A DNA stretch of 64,000 nucleotides from Elgaria multicarinata webbii (GCF_023053635.1 NC_086172.1:126951681-127015680); one strand, 5' to 3'; positions 10,229 to 20,869 are shown, counted from the first letter of the stretch. Notes: generated by a model from the sequence alone, not told the origin. A program made the numbers and translations.

Positions 10229-10658
10229 CAAATGTTCATGGTCTTTCACCTTCTTATCTTTCTTCTCTCATTTCACTCTACCATCCCCCTCGTACCCTCC
10301 ATTCTTCAAATGTTATGTTGCTCTCCCGCCCAAGAGTTTCTAGCTCTCTTGCCCGGCTTCGCCCATTCTCTCTGGCTGCCCTGTTTGCTTGGAATGCTCC
10401 TCCAGAGCAACTACGTACCACGAGTTCTATTGTAGATTTTAAAATGCGTTTGAAAACTCATTTGTTTCCAATAGCTTTTGGTATTTTAGCTTGATCTACT
10501 GTTCTTATTACTATGATTTTTCTCTTATTTCTGCTTTGTGAACCCCTTCCCCCCCTTCATATGTTTTAATGTGATTTTAGATTGTAAGCCTCTAGGCAGA
10601 GTATCGCTGTTTTATTTGTATATTTTGTACAGCACCAAGTACATTGTTGGTGCTATAT
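10229..10658 (+). mobile_element. LINE-C, 3' portion
   Basis: The plus strand encodes FSLAALFAWNAPPEQLRTTS and then SIVDFKMRLKTHLF near 10345-10470, an L2-type ORF2 C-terminus. The 3' UTR runs through ATTGTAAGCCTCTAGGCAGA to GTACAGCACCAAGTACATTG and GTTGGTGCTATATAAATAAT, then enters an (ATA)n tract. It follows directly after another L2 piece on the same strand, so two LINE insertions are stacked here. The copy is 5'-truncated. Confidence 0.8.
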
Positions 10659-10659
10659 A

Positions 10660-10704
<45 letters not shown>
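10659..10704. repeat. (ATA)n microsatellite at LINE-C tail
   Basis: About fifteen uninterrupted AAT/ATA units grown from the LINE-C 3' end. The same association occurs at 26084-26144 and in short form at 43485-43506. Confidence 0.9.
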
Positions 10705-10705
<1 letters not shown>

Positions 10706-11049
10706 TTGTAGAAAACTAAATAATATCTTCTGTGGATCCCTCCTCGCACACAACAGCTTGGAGCTATTTCTTCCCTACTTGAGCCAGAGGCTTGAGGACA
10801 ATGTTGCCTTGTTCAGGCTTATGCATCCAGCTCTCTGCTAACGGGAGGGTTTGGGGAACAGAGCTCTAGCATGACCTTCTCTGGGAAACCTCTAATACCT
10901 GGCTAACCAAGGAGCCTCTGAAAGGTCCTTATGTCTTCCAACACATTCCTTTTTTATGGCTACAGGGAAGAGGAGAGATATGTGGTGCCTTTCATTCCAA
11001 TGCCTGCTCATTGACAGAACTGGATTTCCCCCCCCCCTTTCCTCAACTT

Positions 11050-11200
11050 GCGCAAATTCGCATTTGCACAAATTCACACTTGCAAAAATGTGCAAATTCC
11101 CTTCAAAATGTGCAAATTGTCCCAAAATGTGCAAAGCCCCTCAAAATGCACATTTTCATGCTTTATACTATGGTGAAAATGTGCATTTTCATCCAGTGTT
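11050..11200. repeat. Degenerate AAAATGTGCAAA repeat cluster
   Basis: Variants of AAAATGTGCAAATTCCC recur roughly every 20 bases: TGCAAAAATGTGCAAATTCC, CAAAATGTGCAAATTG, CAAAATGTGCAAAGCCCC and AAAATGCACATTTTC. It does not look like a standard microsatellite. It may be the interior of a hAT-type non-autonomous element. Confidence 0.5.
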
Positions 11201-11202
11201 GT

Positions 11203-11320
11203 TTATTATTATTATTAGTAGTAGTAGTAGCAGTAGTAGTAGTAGTAGTAGTAGTAGAAGAAGAAGAAGAAGAAGAAGAAGAAGAAGAAGAAGAAGAAGA
11301 GGAAGAGGAAGAAGAAGAAG
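11203..11320. repeat. Compound microsatellite (ATT)n(AGT)n(AGA)n
   Basis: The tract passes from ATT units to AGT units (with one AGC) at about 11216-11256, then to AGA units with some AGG to 11320. On the plus strand it reads as runs of Val then Glu, and on the minus strand as Tyr then Phe, so the ORFs over it are artefacts. Confidence 0.9.
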
Positions 11321-11394
11321 AATTTTTTTATGACTAAATTTGCATAAACTTCTGCACAGGTGTTTTTTTTAAAATGGTCTGCAAGTCCACAGAA

Positions 11395-11505
11395 TCCATG
11401 CAACTTGGAAAAAGCCAGTCTCCTGTGGAATCCATGCATCTGATTCATAAAAATCAGAACTCATTTGATTCCATTGTGGATTTCTCTGACATCCCTATAG
11501 GGAAG
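11395..11505. repeat. Repeat E fragment
   Basis: AACTTGGAAAAAGCC and CTCATTTGATTCCATTGTGG with TTTCTCTGACATCCCTA are also found around the CR1 copy at 15668-16132, where the element is split. The outer end, TAGGGATGTC on the minus strand, fits a hAT-type terminus. Confidence 0.5.
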
Positions 11506-11679
11506 AGAATTAAGAATCCGTCCCTAAAAGCCAAGGCAACTAGGGTAGCATGGAAGGAAGTGACTGCCATCCTGTTCATCAAGTCTGAAAAGTACAGCGT
11601 CCAAGTTGCACCCTCTTCCCTTTCTTCAGCTAGGACAATGCAGGAAAACCTAATGCCTGCACACAGGGGAAGGTAACTC

Positions 11680-12330
11680 ATTTGAATAGGGAGTATTAAT
11701 ACTTAATAAGCATGTCATACATAATAAATACCAACTAGCCCACCCATTGGGTCGCCAACTGCTCATGAATACCAATGGAAGACAAACAATCCCCAAGGAA
11801 CTGATCTGATAGTGTCCTTAATCAAAAAGATTACTGTTTAACAGATTGAAAAATAATTGGTAAACAAAAAATTGCAGACCTCTAACCATTGATTCATTTA
11901 TTGACTGGTGGATCTCTGGATGATTTGCAGTAGGTGACAGAGGATTTTCTGACTTCCAGTTGTTTAACAATAGCAACAATGCCCCCTTTCCCCAACGAAA
12001 TTAGGCTGGTAAAACAAAGAAAGCTTAGGAGGGAGCCAGGAATGGATTTTGGTATGAAAGGACTGTGAATTCAGTTCTTGTCCTGAGAAAAAAAATTCCT
12101 GAGCTGATATGCACTGAAACGGGCCCTGTTCCTCAATTCTAAGGGCTCCATATGTGAATCGATACACACTATCAGCCAGTATGGGCAGTGACAAAAGAGC
12201 CTAGCTAAGAGGTAAAATATGCATTTTCTCACTATGCAACCCCTTGCCAGCATTCGCACGAGATGGTTCTCACTGCTGTAGCTCTCCTGCCAATCATCTA
12301 CTTGTCTTGCAAAACCAAAAGCCTGTCTTA
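11680..12330. other. No gene recognised
   Basis: Unique-looking sequence. Minus-strand frames of 62-76 codons overlap each other and show no known domain. Confidence 0.35.
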
Positions 12331-12334
12331 CTTT

Positions 12335-12470
12335 GGCCCTTTCTACACCTAAGGGTTATCGCAGGAAAGTGGAGGGATCGTCCTTGCTTGCTCCCGGGAT
12401 CCCCTGTGTGGCATTTGGATGCACAGGAATGATCCCGGGATATAGGGCTGGTGTAGACATGCCCTTTGAA
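12335..12470. repeat. MITE with TCTACACC ends
   Basis: GGCCCTTTCTACACC at the left pairs with GGTGTAGACATGCCC at the right. Inside, CGGGATCCCCTGTGTGGCAT and GGATGCACAGGAATGATCCC form a central palindrome. The interior matches the element at 40890-41309 (GGATCCCCTGTGCATC, GGATGCACAGGGACGATCCC). Confidence 0.6.
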
Positions 12471-12479
12471 ATGTGATTG

Positions 12480-13325
12480 TGCCACTTGGCATAATCTGAA
12501 TATTTTACTGTTCTTGCAGTGGGAGCTATTTTTGCCATGTTGGATCACATGGAGGTGGGACTCTTGGAAATAATAGATGTCTGAGGCCTGATGCTTTCAA
12601 CAGCCAACAAATGCTCAGCAACATCATTGTCTCTAGATCTATTCAGGCAAATAGCTGAAGTCCTCCCTGATTTTTCTTCCCTGAGCAGACCTGGTGCCAG
12701 GATTGAGGTGGCACTGGGCAAGCTGCCTTCTGGGGACCCTCTCAGTGCCCCCCTTGAGCTTAGCAGGTGGTGGAGGAGGAGGCAATGGTGCCTCCACCAC
12801 CACTGCCTCTTCTGTCTGTCTGTCTGTCTTCTGGGCCAGGGGCTGAGTGGAGAAGCACCAGGCTGAATGGCTACAGGAGCTGCCTTCTCCTATTCCCCAA
12901 CATGCTGTCTTTTTGTGATGCTCCCCCAGGGCCCAGAAGAATTGGGGATGGGGAGGAGAGGTTGGCTGCTGCAGCCCCCCTGGCCCAATGTTTCCCCACT
13001 GGGCCTTGTATGCAATAAAAAATAGTCCATTGTCTGATTGCTAATTCCCCCTGACATGAGTGCAACCTCCCCATGCCATGCTGACATCCGCCCCCCGAAA
13101 AAAACATGTGTGAACGACACCAAATTATGTAAGATTGTTAAAACACAAAGGGATTGTGAAAAGCTCCAAAGGGATCCACTGGTTCTTACCTATAGGGAGA
13201 CATTTTTCTCACTCTCTCAAAATACTAATGTTAGCAGAACCACCTCCATTTTTATGTCATAATGCCCTGTATGAGAATGTCTCCTTGTGTGCGTCCTTGC
13301 ATCCTTGATTACTAATATAAACAAG
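12480..13325. other. No gene recognised
   Basis: Mixed unique DNA. A short (TCTG)n run lies at 12809-12830. Frames of 74-91 codons occur on both strands in GC-richer parts but have no protein-like content. Confidence 0.35.
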
Positions 13326-13329
13326 AGTC

Positions 13330-13647
13330 CTGGCTCCAGCTGTCTGTGTCGAAGTTAACTCTCTGTAACTTACTGTCAGGCCAAAGGTATTGTTTACAGG
13401 ACTGTTTAGCATAATTAGCTATGCCTCAGTGTTATGTTCTGATTGGTTAATGCTGCTACTGGGCCCTGCCCCTTGAAAGCTTTAATACTGTACCATATTC
13501 CCTATGTCTTTTGTCTGATTGCTTCCTTTTTGAAGAGAGACCAGGCCTTGATTACTAATCAATAAAGCGCTTTTGAACCCTCTGTCGTTGGAATGGTGGA
13601 GTCGTGCTTAAGGGCTGTTTGGATCTCGTCCTTGGGTGAAAAGAACA
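13330..13647 (+). mobile_element. Possible solo LTR fossil
   Basis: The segment has LTR-like order: an upstream GATTGGTTAATG CCAAT-type box, a TATA-like TTTAATACTG near 13480, a poly(A) signal AATAAA at 13561 shortly before a short U5-like tail, and an ACA end at 13645-13647. It directly abuts a CR1 fragment. I see no second LTR and no internal retroviral region. A clear terminal duplication is absent, so the limits are approximate. It appears old and lone. It could instead be part of another repeat. Confidence 0.3.
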
Positions 13648-13649
13648 TT

Positions 13650-14072
13650 GATCTAACACTAGAACCCAGGGTCATCCCATGAAACTGATTGGTGGGAGAT
13701 CCAGGACAAATAAAAGGAAAGACTTCTTCACACAGCGCAGAGTTAAATTATGGAACTCACTACTACAAGATGTAGTGATGGCCACCAATCTGGATGGCTT
13801 TAAAAGGGGGTTGGATAAATTCCTGAAGGCAAATGCTATCAATGGCTACTAGCCCTGATGGTTGTGTGCTATCTCCAGTCTTCGAGGCAATAAGCTTGTA
13901 TACACCAGTTGCTGGGGAACATGGGTGGGAGGGTGCTGTTACACCATGTCCTGCTTGTTCATCCCTGTCCGATGGCTGGTTGGCCCCTGTGCGAACAGGG
14001 TGCTGGACTAGATGGACCCTTGGTCTGATCCAGCACGGCACTTCTTAGGTTCTCTTGTTCTTATGAACATTA
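13650..14072 (+). mobile_element. CR1-like LINE, second subfamily, 3' fragment
   Basis: CATGAAACTGATTGGTGGGA and the stretch to TGGAACTCACTACTACAAGA encode the WNSLPQD-type C-terminus of ORF2. Next come ATGGCTTTAAAAGGGGGTTG, GGACTAGATGGACCCTTGGT and CTGATCCAGCACGGC, ending in GTTCTTATGAAC. This differs from the TTCTATGATTC subfamily at 8296 and 15668. A second copy is at 37615-37945. It is 5'-truncated. Confidence 0.8.
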
Positions 14073-14138
14073 TGCTTGTTGACAAGGAAACTTGATAACC
14101 CTATTATTAGCCCATGTTATCACCCCCAGAATATAGAC

Positions 14139-14253
14139 CAGTGGAGGCTGATGTTATCACCTTGGATCACTCCTTTAGAGTCCTGACTGGTTCTAACTGA
14201 AACCCAAGGTGGATTCACCACCTCACTGATGTCGGAGCCACCAGCTTCCACTC
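14139..14253. mobile_element. H2 hAT-type MITE, short copy
   Basis: CAGTGGAGGCTG at the left and CCAGCTTCCACTC at the right are inverted. The interior keeps CTCCTTTAGAGTCCTGACTG and GGTGGATTCACCACCTCACT. One half is deleted compared with 19502-19723. Confidence 0.65.
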
Positions 14254-14259
14254 ATATAT

Positions 14260-15600
14260 ATTGTGTGTGTAGAGGGGTAGAGGAAAGGACAGAACAAAGC
14301 AGCTTCCATAAGGCTATCTAGGAGTTTTTAACTGTTGGTAGATTTCATCAAGGGGCTCCCTGGCTCTTTATGGTTTTCACCAAGGCAGTAAACCTGAGCC
14401 TGGACAGTACAGCTTCATACTGTAGCAGAGGCTCACATAATTAAGTACTACTCTGTTTTAATTTTTTTAAAAAAAAATCCTTGCACATAGAAAACTAGCA
14501 TGTCACGAAGAGACTTTCTCAGTACCACCTACGTTTATATATGGAGGGTCTTTGTCTGGAGGAGCATTCGTTCATGTGAGTCCTGTTCTCTCCATGGTCC
14601 TTAAAAGTGTTTTGATCCAGCTGGATTGTCCCTTTGTGTTTTGTATGAAATTTTACAACTATTGCGTATTCCCCACTACAACAGGGTTTCTTTATTATCT
14701 CTGAGAGTGTTTTCCCCAAGAGCTCCTAATACAAAAGCATCGTGGTAGTTTAATCTCTATTTGGCAATCACTGACGGACCCGGCAGGCATTTCCAGGGAG
14801 AACTGTACCCATGGAACCAGCTCCTGCTATAACAATAGAGAGATTTTTCTAGGGGGACAAGAAAGAAAGTTATCTGATGGCTTTGAGCATCTAAAGAATA
14901 ATAAGAGGGTAACTCCTCCCTGCCATCTTACAATGTAACATGACTTTAAATATGGAAGAAATGTATTACAGAGAAGAAACTCCCTTATCTTTATTCTCAC
15001 TGTAATGCTTCAGATCTTGTTCTTCCCCATTTCATATGCACTCTGAACCCACCTCTTTCTTTACATGCTCTCTCTCTCTCTGTCTGTCTCTCTGATCTCA
15101 CTATTCCATCTCTCTTTTTCTGTAATCCTCTGCCTATGACATATCACTGGTGGCACCTGAACGGAATATGGAGGGGTAAAGTAGATTCTGGAAGAGAGTT
15201 TATCCTCCTGCCTTAAAGTTTCCCCAAACAGAAACATTTCCATACTTCATGAGCACTCAGACCCTAAATATATTTAGCAACTAAGAGATATTTCCATGGT
15301 ATTTATATTTCCATTTAGGATAGCAGACTTAATAATTTAGGATTGGCGTTTATTTTTTTAATTTTTATTTAGCTGTAGCCTCTTGCACCAGAGTTCCACC
15401 ACTGTTATGCCACCAAATCTGCCAGCTGGCAGCTTTGCAAAGTATTTAAAGGAGAAAAGGTGGGGAGGTAAGAAGCACCCCACTGCCATGGGGATTGCAA
15501 GTGCCTTCCTCTGATCTGAAACAGCCACTCCCAGTCCACCGCCTGATGAATTGGTGGTGTCCATTTCAGCCCATTGCTAAAAAACACACGTGAACATTCC
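14260..15600. other. Mostly unique DNA
   Basis: There is a (CT)n/(CTGT)n tract at 15068-15095. No exon-like or repeat-like block otherwise stands out, apart from the start of repeat E near 15616. Confidence 0.35.
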
Positions 15601-15667
15601 CCATCCTCCTGCACTTCTGCAACCTGACTTGGAAAAAGCCGATTTGATGCAGAATCTGCTGATTGGG

Positions 15668-16132
15668 ATCATCAAAGTATGAGCATGTTCAGAGGAGGGC
15701 AACCAGGATGATCAGGGGTCTGGAAACAAAGCCCTATGAAGAGAGACTGAAAGAACTGGGCATGTTTAGCCTGGAGAAGAGAAGATTGAGGGGAGACATG
15801 ATAGCACTCTTCAAAGACTTAAAAGGTTGTCACACAGAGGAGGGCCAGGATCTCTTCTCGATCATCCCAGAGTGCAGGACACGGAATAATGAGCTGAAAT
15901 TACAGGAAGTCAGATTCTGGCTGGACATCAGGAAAAACTTCCTGTTAAGAGCAGTATGACAATGGAATCAGTTATCTAGGGAGGTTGTGGGCTCTCCCAC
16001 ACTAGAGGCATTCAAGAGGCAGCTGGACAACGATCTGTCAGGTATACTTCAGAGTGGATTCCTGCATTGAGCAGGGGGTTGGACTCGATGGCCTTATAGG
16101 CCCCTTCCAACTCTACTATTCTATGATTCGAT
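15668..16132 (+). mobile_element. CR1 LINE, 3' fragment inserted in repeat E
   Basis: The plus strand reads [40 protein letters not shown], then [20 protein letters not shown] and RKNFLLRAV, with a stop soon after, then QWNQLSREVVGSPTLEAFKR. This is the CR1 ORF2 C-terminal domain. The 3' UTR ends CTTCCAACTCTACTATTCTA and TGATTCGATG. The sequences just outside (15616-15667 and 16133-16178) are two parts of repeat E, so CR1 landed inside that element. It keeps more 5' sequence than the copy at 8296. Confidence 0.9.
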
Positions 16133-16179
16133 GAACTCATTTGAATCCATTGCAGATTTCTCTGCCATCCCTTTTCCTG

Positions 16180-17010
16180 GTGGTGTGCCATGGATCTCCT
16201 GGTCTGGGAACAGAAGCCCTCTGAGATTGAGGTTTCTAGAGGCAGTGACTCTGAGGAGGAGTCAGGACCGGTGAGCCCTTCACTTTGGATCTGAAGAGTG
16301 GACCCAGACTCCCCCAGTGAGCAAGGAGGCTCTGGAGAACATCCCTGAACCAGAATCTCACTCCCCAGATCTTCACCACCCAGAAGAAAATGGTGACTGC
16401 AGGAAAGGTCACTGGCCCTTTAGGAAAACCAGAGGCAGTACTTGAGGAAGTGGCGCTTCCAGAAGGATTCTTCTAGTCTGGCTAGAAAATTCTACAAGTT
16501 GCTCTAACTCCTTGGTTGGTAGCTGTGGTGCTGACCGTGGTCCTAAAACTGCTCTTCTTCCAGTTACCCAATCTACGCCACACCTCCTGGCCTGCAGACC
16601 AGATGACTGAATCCCAGATGGAGCAGGAGAATGACTGGCTGCTGAGATGGTCAGAAGTTGGATGGGGCACAATGATGGAAAAGAAGAGGCAGGCAGACCA
16701 TCACCTGGATCTCTCCACGAACATCGTTGGGAAAGCTGTCAATATGTTGTAGATGTAATATTATATCATCATTAAGAATGTCCTATGACTTTTTCCTAAG
16801 GTCTTCTCTTCCTTAACCATGCTCTCAGCCTGCCCAATTTTTACAATTATTCTTTCTGCCTCTTGTGCTGGGAGTGCTGTGCCAAGGCGAGGGCCTCACT
16901 ATACCAGCATCTTCTCTTTTGCCACTGTGTTTCTGCAGCACAGGAGGAGGAGGACTCATTCTGACCCCATTCAGCAGGCATACATTGGGGACAGAATTGC
17001 TCTTTCAACT
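16180..17010. other. No gene recognised
   Basis: Unique-looking. GAGGCAGTGACTCTGAGGAG near 16240 gives an acidic Ser/Glu-rich peptide in one frame, but stops follow quickly. I cannot tell whether it is a decayed LINE ORF1, another repeat, or chance. Confidence 0.3.
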
Positions 17011-17013
17011 ATT

Positions 17014-17128
17014 CCAGTCTTCCCCAACCTGATGCCCGCTGGATGTATTGGCCATGCTGGCTGGCTGGGAATGATGGGAGTTGCAGGCGGAAACACATCT
17101 GGAAGGCACCAGACTGGGGAAGGCAACA
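17014..17128. repeat. P1 MITE copy
   Basis: CAGTCTTCCCCAACCTGATG and GGCACCAGACTGGGGAAGGC are the inverted ends. GGGAATGATGGGAGTTGCAG is the inner arm. Confidence 0.7.
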
Positions 17129-17134
17129 CTATTT

Positions 17135-17560
17135 ATGATCACCGCTGTCTCATTTTGATGAGTGATGATTGCGTTCTTCATGCCAAGAGTACAGCTTTTA
17201 TCAAAGAGAATCAAGCTGCTTGTTCCAAACACACTCATCTGGGCTGTGGCTTTTGTCCCCTGAATTTTTCCTTCCAACGTCTTCCCCTGCTGTTGTGAAA
17301 TGTCTAAACATTTAATCATCCTGCCTTCTGCAATAAAATGCATGGCCTGTCCAAGCGCAGTACTGATGCATCTCTGTGTTGTCAGCAGGGGGGATGAAGT
17401 CAATTGTGCCGGCTATTTGCTGTGGCTCACTTTTAAGGGAACATTCCTGCTGACAATAGCAAAATTGCTTCAGGACGTCATGCACGTATGTGATCCTCTT
17501 TGCATGCAATGCAAGTGTTGTTGTGCGACTCTCTTTTGTTCATCGCTGTTGGACTGCTTC
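17135..17560. other. Unique DNA, possible conserved non-coding block
   Basis: Repeat-free sequence containing AAACATTTAATCATCC, GCAATAAAATGCATGG and CTTTGCATGCAATGCAAG. It has no convincing exon. It resembles the other quiet blocks at 1765 and 7386 in texture only. Confidence 0.2.
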
Positions 17561-17662
17561 AATTAAACCTACTGAACTTCTAGCAGTTCAGCCTGATGCC
17601 TCTCAATTTAACCAAACTTAATGGCCAATCAGGGTTCCTGCTTCAATGGGGCAGGAATTAGT

Positions 17663-17696
17663 TATGCACATACAGTTATACAACTGTATGTGCATA
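17663..17696. repeat. Perfect 15-bp hairpin
   Basis: TATGCACATACAGTT (17663-17677) is followed by the loop ATAC and its exact reverse complement AACTGTATGTGCATA (17682-17696). Confidence 0.9.
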
Positions 17697-17774
17697 GGCT
17701 CCTCTTATACCACTGTCAAACCACAGCTGTCAGGGCTGTGGCTAGTAGTACTATCCTGCCACTCCTCTCACACA

Positions 17775-17950
17775 ATCATCCAGGTTTGTATGATCAGTTT
17801 GTGGCCTGATCCATGACCCCACCACACCCCAATGCTTGCAGATTCTCATGTTGGCCAAACATGGTAGGTTGTTGGCATCATTAACAAACCACCCACAACC
17901 CTGGTTTGCATGATCAACCCTGCTCCAATTGATCGTGCAAACCAGGTCAC
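17775..17950. repeat. Palindromic MITE-like repeat
   Basis: CCAGGTTTGTATGATCAG, CTGGTTTGCATGATCAACCC and its inverse GATCGTGCAAACCAGG lie within 170 bp, a palindromic arrangement typical of a MITE. Its ends are unclear. Confidence 0.4.
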
Positions 17951-18486
17951 TCAGTGAACTGTGATGGAGGTTGTCTCAAGAAGGATCTGCAGGCAGCTCA
18001 ATCAAATGCATTTCTCTTCTCCCACCCCTTTGATGGCAGAGGCCCAGTTCTGGCACCACTCTTTGTGATTCAGTCCTGGGGGGATTTTAACACCATCATG
18101 CATGATGTTTCTAGATGAGAGACAGACAGACAGACAGAACTATCGAAGGGGGAAATGGTAATCAATGATGCTAAAAGGGTGTGGCAAGCAAAGAGTTGCA
18201 GACCTTCCTCGGGGGTTCAGCAGGCACACACAAAGGGAACCTTCAGCTCGAGAGGGCTAGCAATGCCCCTTACATGCAGATGCATGCCTTGGCCACACAC
18301 CCAGCCAACCTGCAATTGCCATCAGCCTGAAGAGGGACTTACCTGTGCATAGATGTGTGAGCAAAGGGGGCATGGGCTTGTGTGCCACGGAAGAAGCCCT
18401 ATGTGTGTAGGCTGCCCTACAGCCCTGGGTAAAGCCCTAACCTATTCTATGCACGCTCATATGCTACAATATATCCATTAGTCTTT

Positions 18487-18604
18487 AAAGGTGCAGTCCT
18501 ATGCATGCTTAGACAGAAAAAACACCTACAACTACAACTCCCAGGATGCCCCAGCCAGCTGGGTTTTCCCCCACCCATCTAAACATGCATAGGATTGCCC
18601 CCTA
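18487..18604. repeat. P2 palindromic MITE copy
   Basis: GTCCTATGCATGCTTAGACA and ATCTAAACATGCATAGGATT are the inverted arms, with ACAACTCCCAGGATGCCCCA at the centre. Confidence 0.75.
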
Positions 18605-18901
18605 AGTTGTCTGAAGACACTGTCTTATGTTTTGCTGTAACATACTAAAATGGCTGTCCTTTGCAAAATATTCTGAATGACCTTCAGAGTTTTCAGACTC
18701 ATCATCTTCTCTGCTCAGTTAACCGTGTGTCTGATATTATAGAAGATGAGGCCAGCACATACTGTTTACACTGAATGAGTTTATGAGCTTTCCTGCATGA
18801 GGCTGTTAATCAGCTGTATCTAGTTGAGATCATAGACTTGTGATCAGAACACTACATGAAGAGGGTTTCCTTTCCTGCCTTATCACTGCATAACCTCTAG
18901 G

Positions 18902-18946
18902 TACCAATGTGGTATAGTGGAATAGTGCAAATGCGTGACTGGAAGT
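18902..18946 (+). mobile_element. SINE1 5' fragment
   Basis: CCAATGTGGTATAGTGGAAT and the following bases match the tRNA-derived head of SINE1. The B box and body are absent. Confidence 0.45.
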
Positions 18947-19138
18947 AGTGTTTTCTTTCACTTTTACAATTAAATAACACATTTTCCTTGCTCTAAAAAA
19001 AAAATCTTACCAAAAGTGCTCTTTAGACACAGAAGCAAAATTGGAGGGTCACATTGTCTAAAGAATCTGTGAGTAGGGAATAATGAGCACATGATAAATG
19101 CCTCATGTAGAAATGCCCTGAAGCGACTTTGCGTACAT

Positions 19139-19182
19139 AAACACACACACACACACACACTTACTTACTTACTTACTTACTT
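19139..19182. repeat. Compound microsatellite (AC)n(ACTT)n
   Basis: About eleven AC units run straight into six ACTT units. Confidence 0.9.
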
Positions 19183-19501
19183 TGCACTAGGGTCATTGCA
19201 TGAAGGATCAATGAATGCCCTTGAATGCAAAATGCAGGTTTTGCAGAAGCTCATGAGCATGTGCAAAGTACTTCTGCATGCTCATGCAAAGATAGCTGAT
19301 TTTTCAGTGGTGGTATTGGGCAGTATAGGAAAGTAATACATAATACTTTTTTCTTCTTCTGGTGACAGCTCCTGGAGCTTCATGGGGTGCTGCTCTGGAA
19401 GGCCCCTGACATTCAAAAGTGGGAGGATCTTGGGGTGAGGGTAATGGAAGGTTCTCTGGAAGGGAGAGCTGCTAAGCTTATGTGCAGATAGAAAACAATA
19501 C

Positions 19502-19723
19502 CAGTGGAGGCTGGTGGCTCCAATGTCAGTGGGACTGTGAATTTGCTCTAGGTTTCCATCAGAACCAGCCAGAACTCTAAAAGAGCTATCCAAAGTTACT
19601 TAAACCTATGCCCCAAACTAGGTACAGCACCTTGGATAGCTCCTTTAGAGTTCTGACTGTTTCTGACTGAAACCCAGAATGGATTCATAGCCCCACTGTC
19701 ATCACAGCCACCAGCCTTCATTG
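19502..19723. mobile_element. H2 hAT-type MITE, full-length-like
   Basis: The left end CAGTGGAGGCTGGTGGCTCC is mirrored by CCACCAGCCTTCATTG at the right. Both halves contain the inverted pair CCAGAACTCTAAAAGAGCTA and TAGCTCCTTTAGAGTTCTG. The CAGTG start fits hAT. The flanks AACAATAC and AACATTGT share five of eight bases, so the TSD is decayed. It carries no ORF and would need a transposase from elsewhere. Confidence 0.75.
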
Positions 19724-19817
19724 AACATTGTGGGGTGTTTGGATCTCATCCCTGAGCTATTTCCTAGCAGCTTCCTGCACTCAGCTTCCCTAAAATACAG
19801 CTAGCCAGTGCTTAGAT

Positions 19818-19960
19818 CAGGGTGGGGAAAAGATATATTTCCAGATGTTTTGAACTTCAACTCCCAGAAGCCCCTGCAAGCATGGCCAAAAGTCAGGAAT
19901 GCTGGGAGTTGAAGCCCAGAACACCTAGATATCTACTTTCTGCCCAACCTTCTGCTGTAG
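19818..19960. repeat. P1 MITE copy, diverged
   Basis: TTCCAGATGTTTTGAACTTC and AACTCCCAGAAGCCCC face GAATGCTGGGAGTTGAAGCC. The copy is opposite in arrangement but clearly the same palindrome. Confidence 0.55.
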
Positions 19961-20084
19961 ATGATCTGTGGGTACACTTTGGAACATGCCCCAGAATACT
20001 TTGCAGCATGCTGGGAGTTTATGACAACATGCTGGAGCTCCTTAACATATCAGTGAATGTGAAAAGAGTTATGAGATGGTAAAA

Positions 20085-20265
20085 TAGTTATTATTATTTA
20101 TTTATTATTATTTATTATTATTATTTATTATTTATTACATTTATATACTGCCCCATAGCCAAAGCTCTCTGGGCGGTTTACAAAAGTTTAAAACAGTGAG
20201 CATGAAAAACAAATATACAGAAATTTAAAACCATAAAATACAAACAAAAACAGACAAGATTTTAA
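20085..20265 (-). mobile_element. LINE-A 3' end with (ATT)/(ATTT) tail
   Basis: Minus strand: A-rich UTR, AAACCGCCCAGAGAGCTTTG, GCTATGGGGCAGTATATAAA, then a 50-bp mixed AAT/AAAT tail at 20085-20140. Confidence 0.75.
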
Positions 20266-20279
20266 ACATCACGTGGATG

Positions 20280-20860
20280 GGCTTTAGACACAATTGTTCA
20301 GTTCTATTTCTGCAGCGTGTTCTTTCCAAGTTCCTCTGCATTCATACTTTTACCCGATAGTTAAAATCCTAAGAAGAAGTCCTTTTCAACTGTACCCTCA
20401 AATCTTCTTTCTTTCTCTCCTTCTTTCTCCTTCCCCTTCTCCCTACATGACACCTCCCCTTTAAAATAGATCTCTCAAGTTATATATACAGCTATTTTAA
20501 TATAAAGGACTATCCATATTTTCAAAGTTATTTATTACCATATTGTATAGTGTATGGCAGATAGAAAGCTGAACTAATATTACTTTTTTCTTTTAATACT
20601 CTCTTTAAGACTGTTTTAAAAAGAAAGAAAGTTGAGTCTCTGTTTTTTCAGCAACAGTCCTTTAATAAGCTGTTATTTCAAGTTGATTAACAAGCTGCTG
20701 TCAATGATAGTTGAAAATCTCTGGCCCATAGCTGAGTTTACACAGAGGTCAGCATCCGTGGGCATCTGCTGAGGCCCATGTCCCAGCAGTGGGCCTACTT
20801 TCAACACCTGGAGATCCTGCTGCTACTCTTTCCTGGCTATCATTGCCTATTCTCCTGTCT
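20280..20860. other. No gene recognised
   Basis: AT-rich unique-looking DNA with a pyrimidine tract (TTTCTTTCTCTCC) near 20408. Confidence 0.4.
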
Positions 20861-20869
20861 CCTCTAAAC

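Noticed and set aside
11011-11337. ORFs with long Val/Glu or Tyr/Phe runs
   Set aside because: They are translations of a compound trinucleotide microsatellite.
16180-16520. Possible retroelement ORF with acidic SDSEEES segment
   Set aside because: The stretch is short and broken by stops, and I see no family-specific motif. It is left unassigned.
19139-19182. CRISPR-like spaced repeat
   Set aside because: It is an uninterrupted (AC)n(ACTT)n microsatellite with no spacers, in a vertebrate context.
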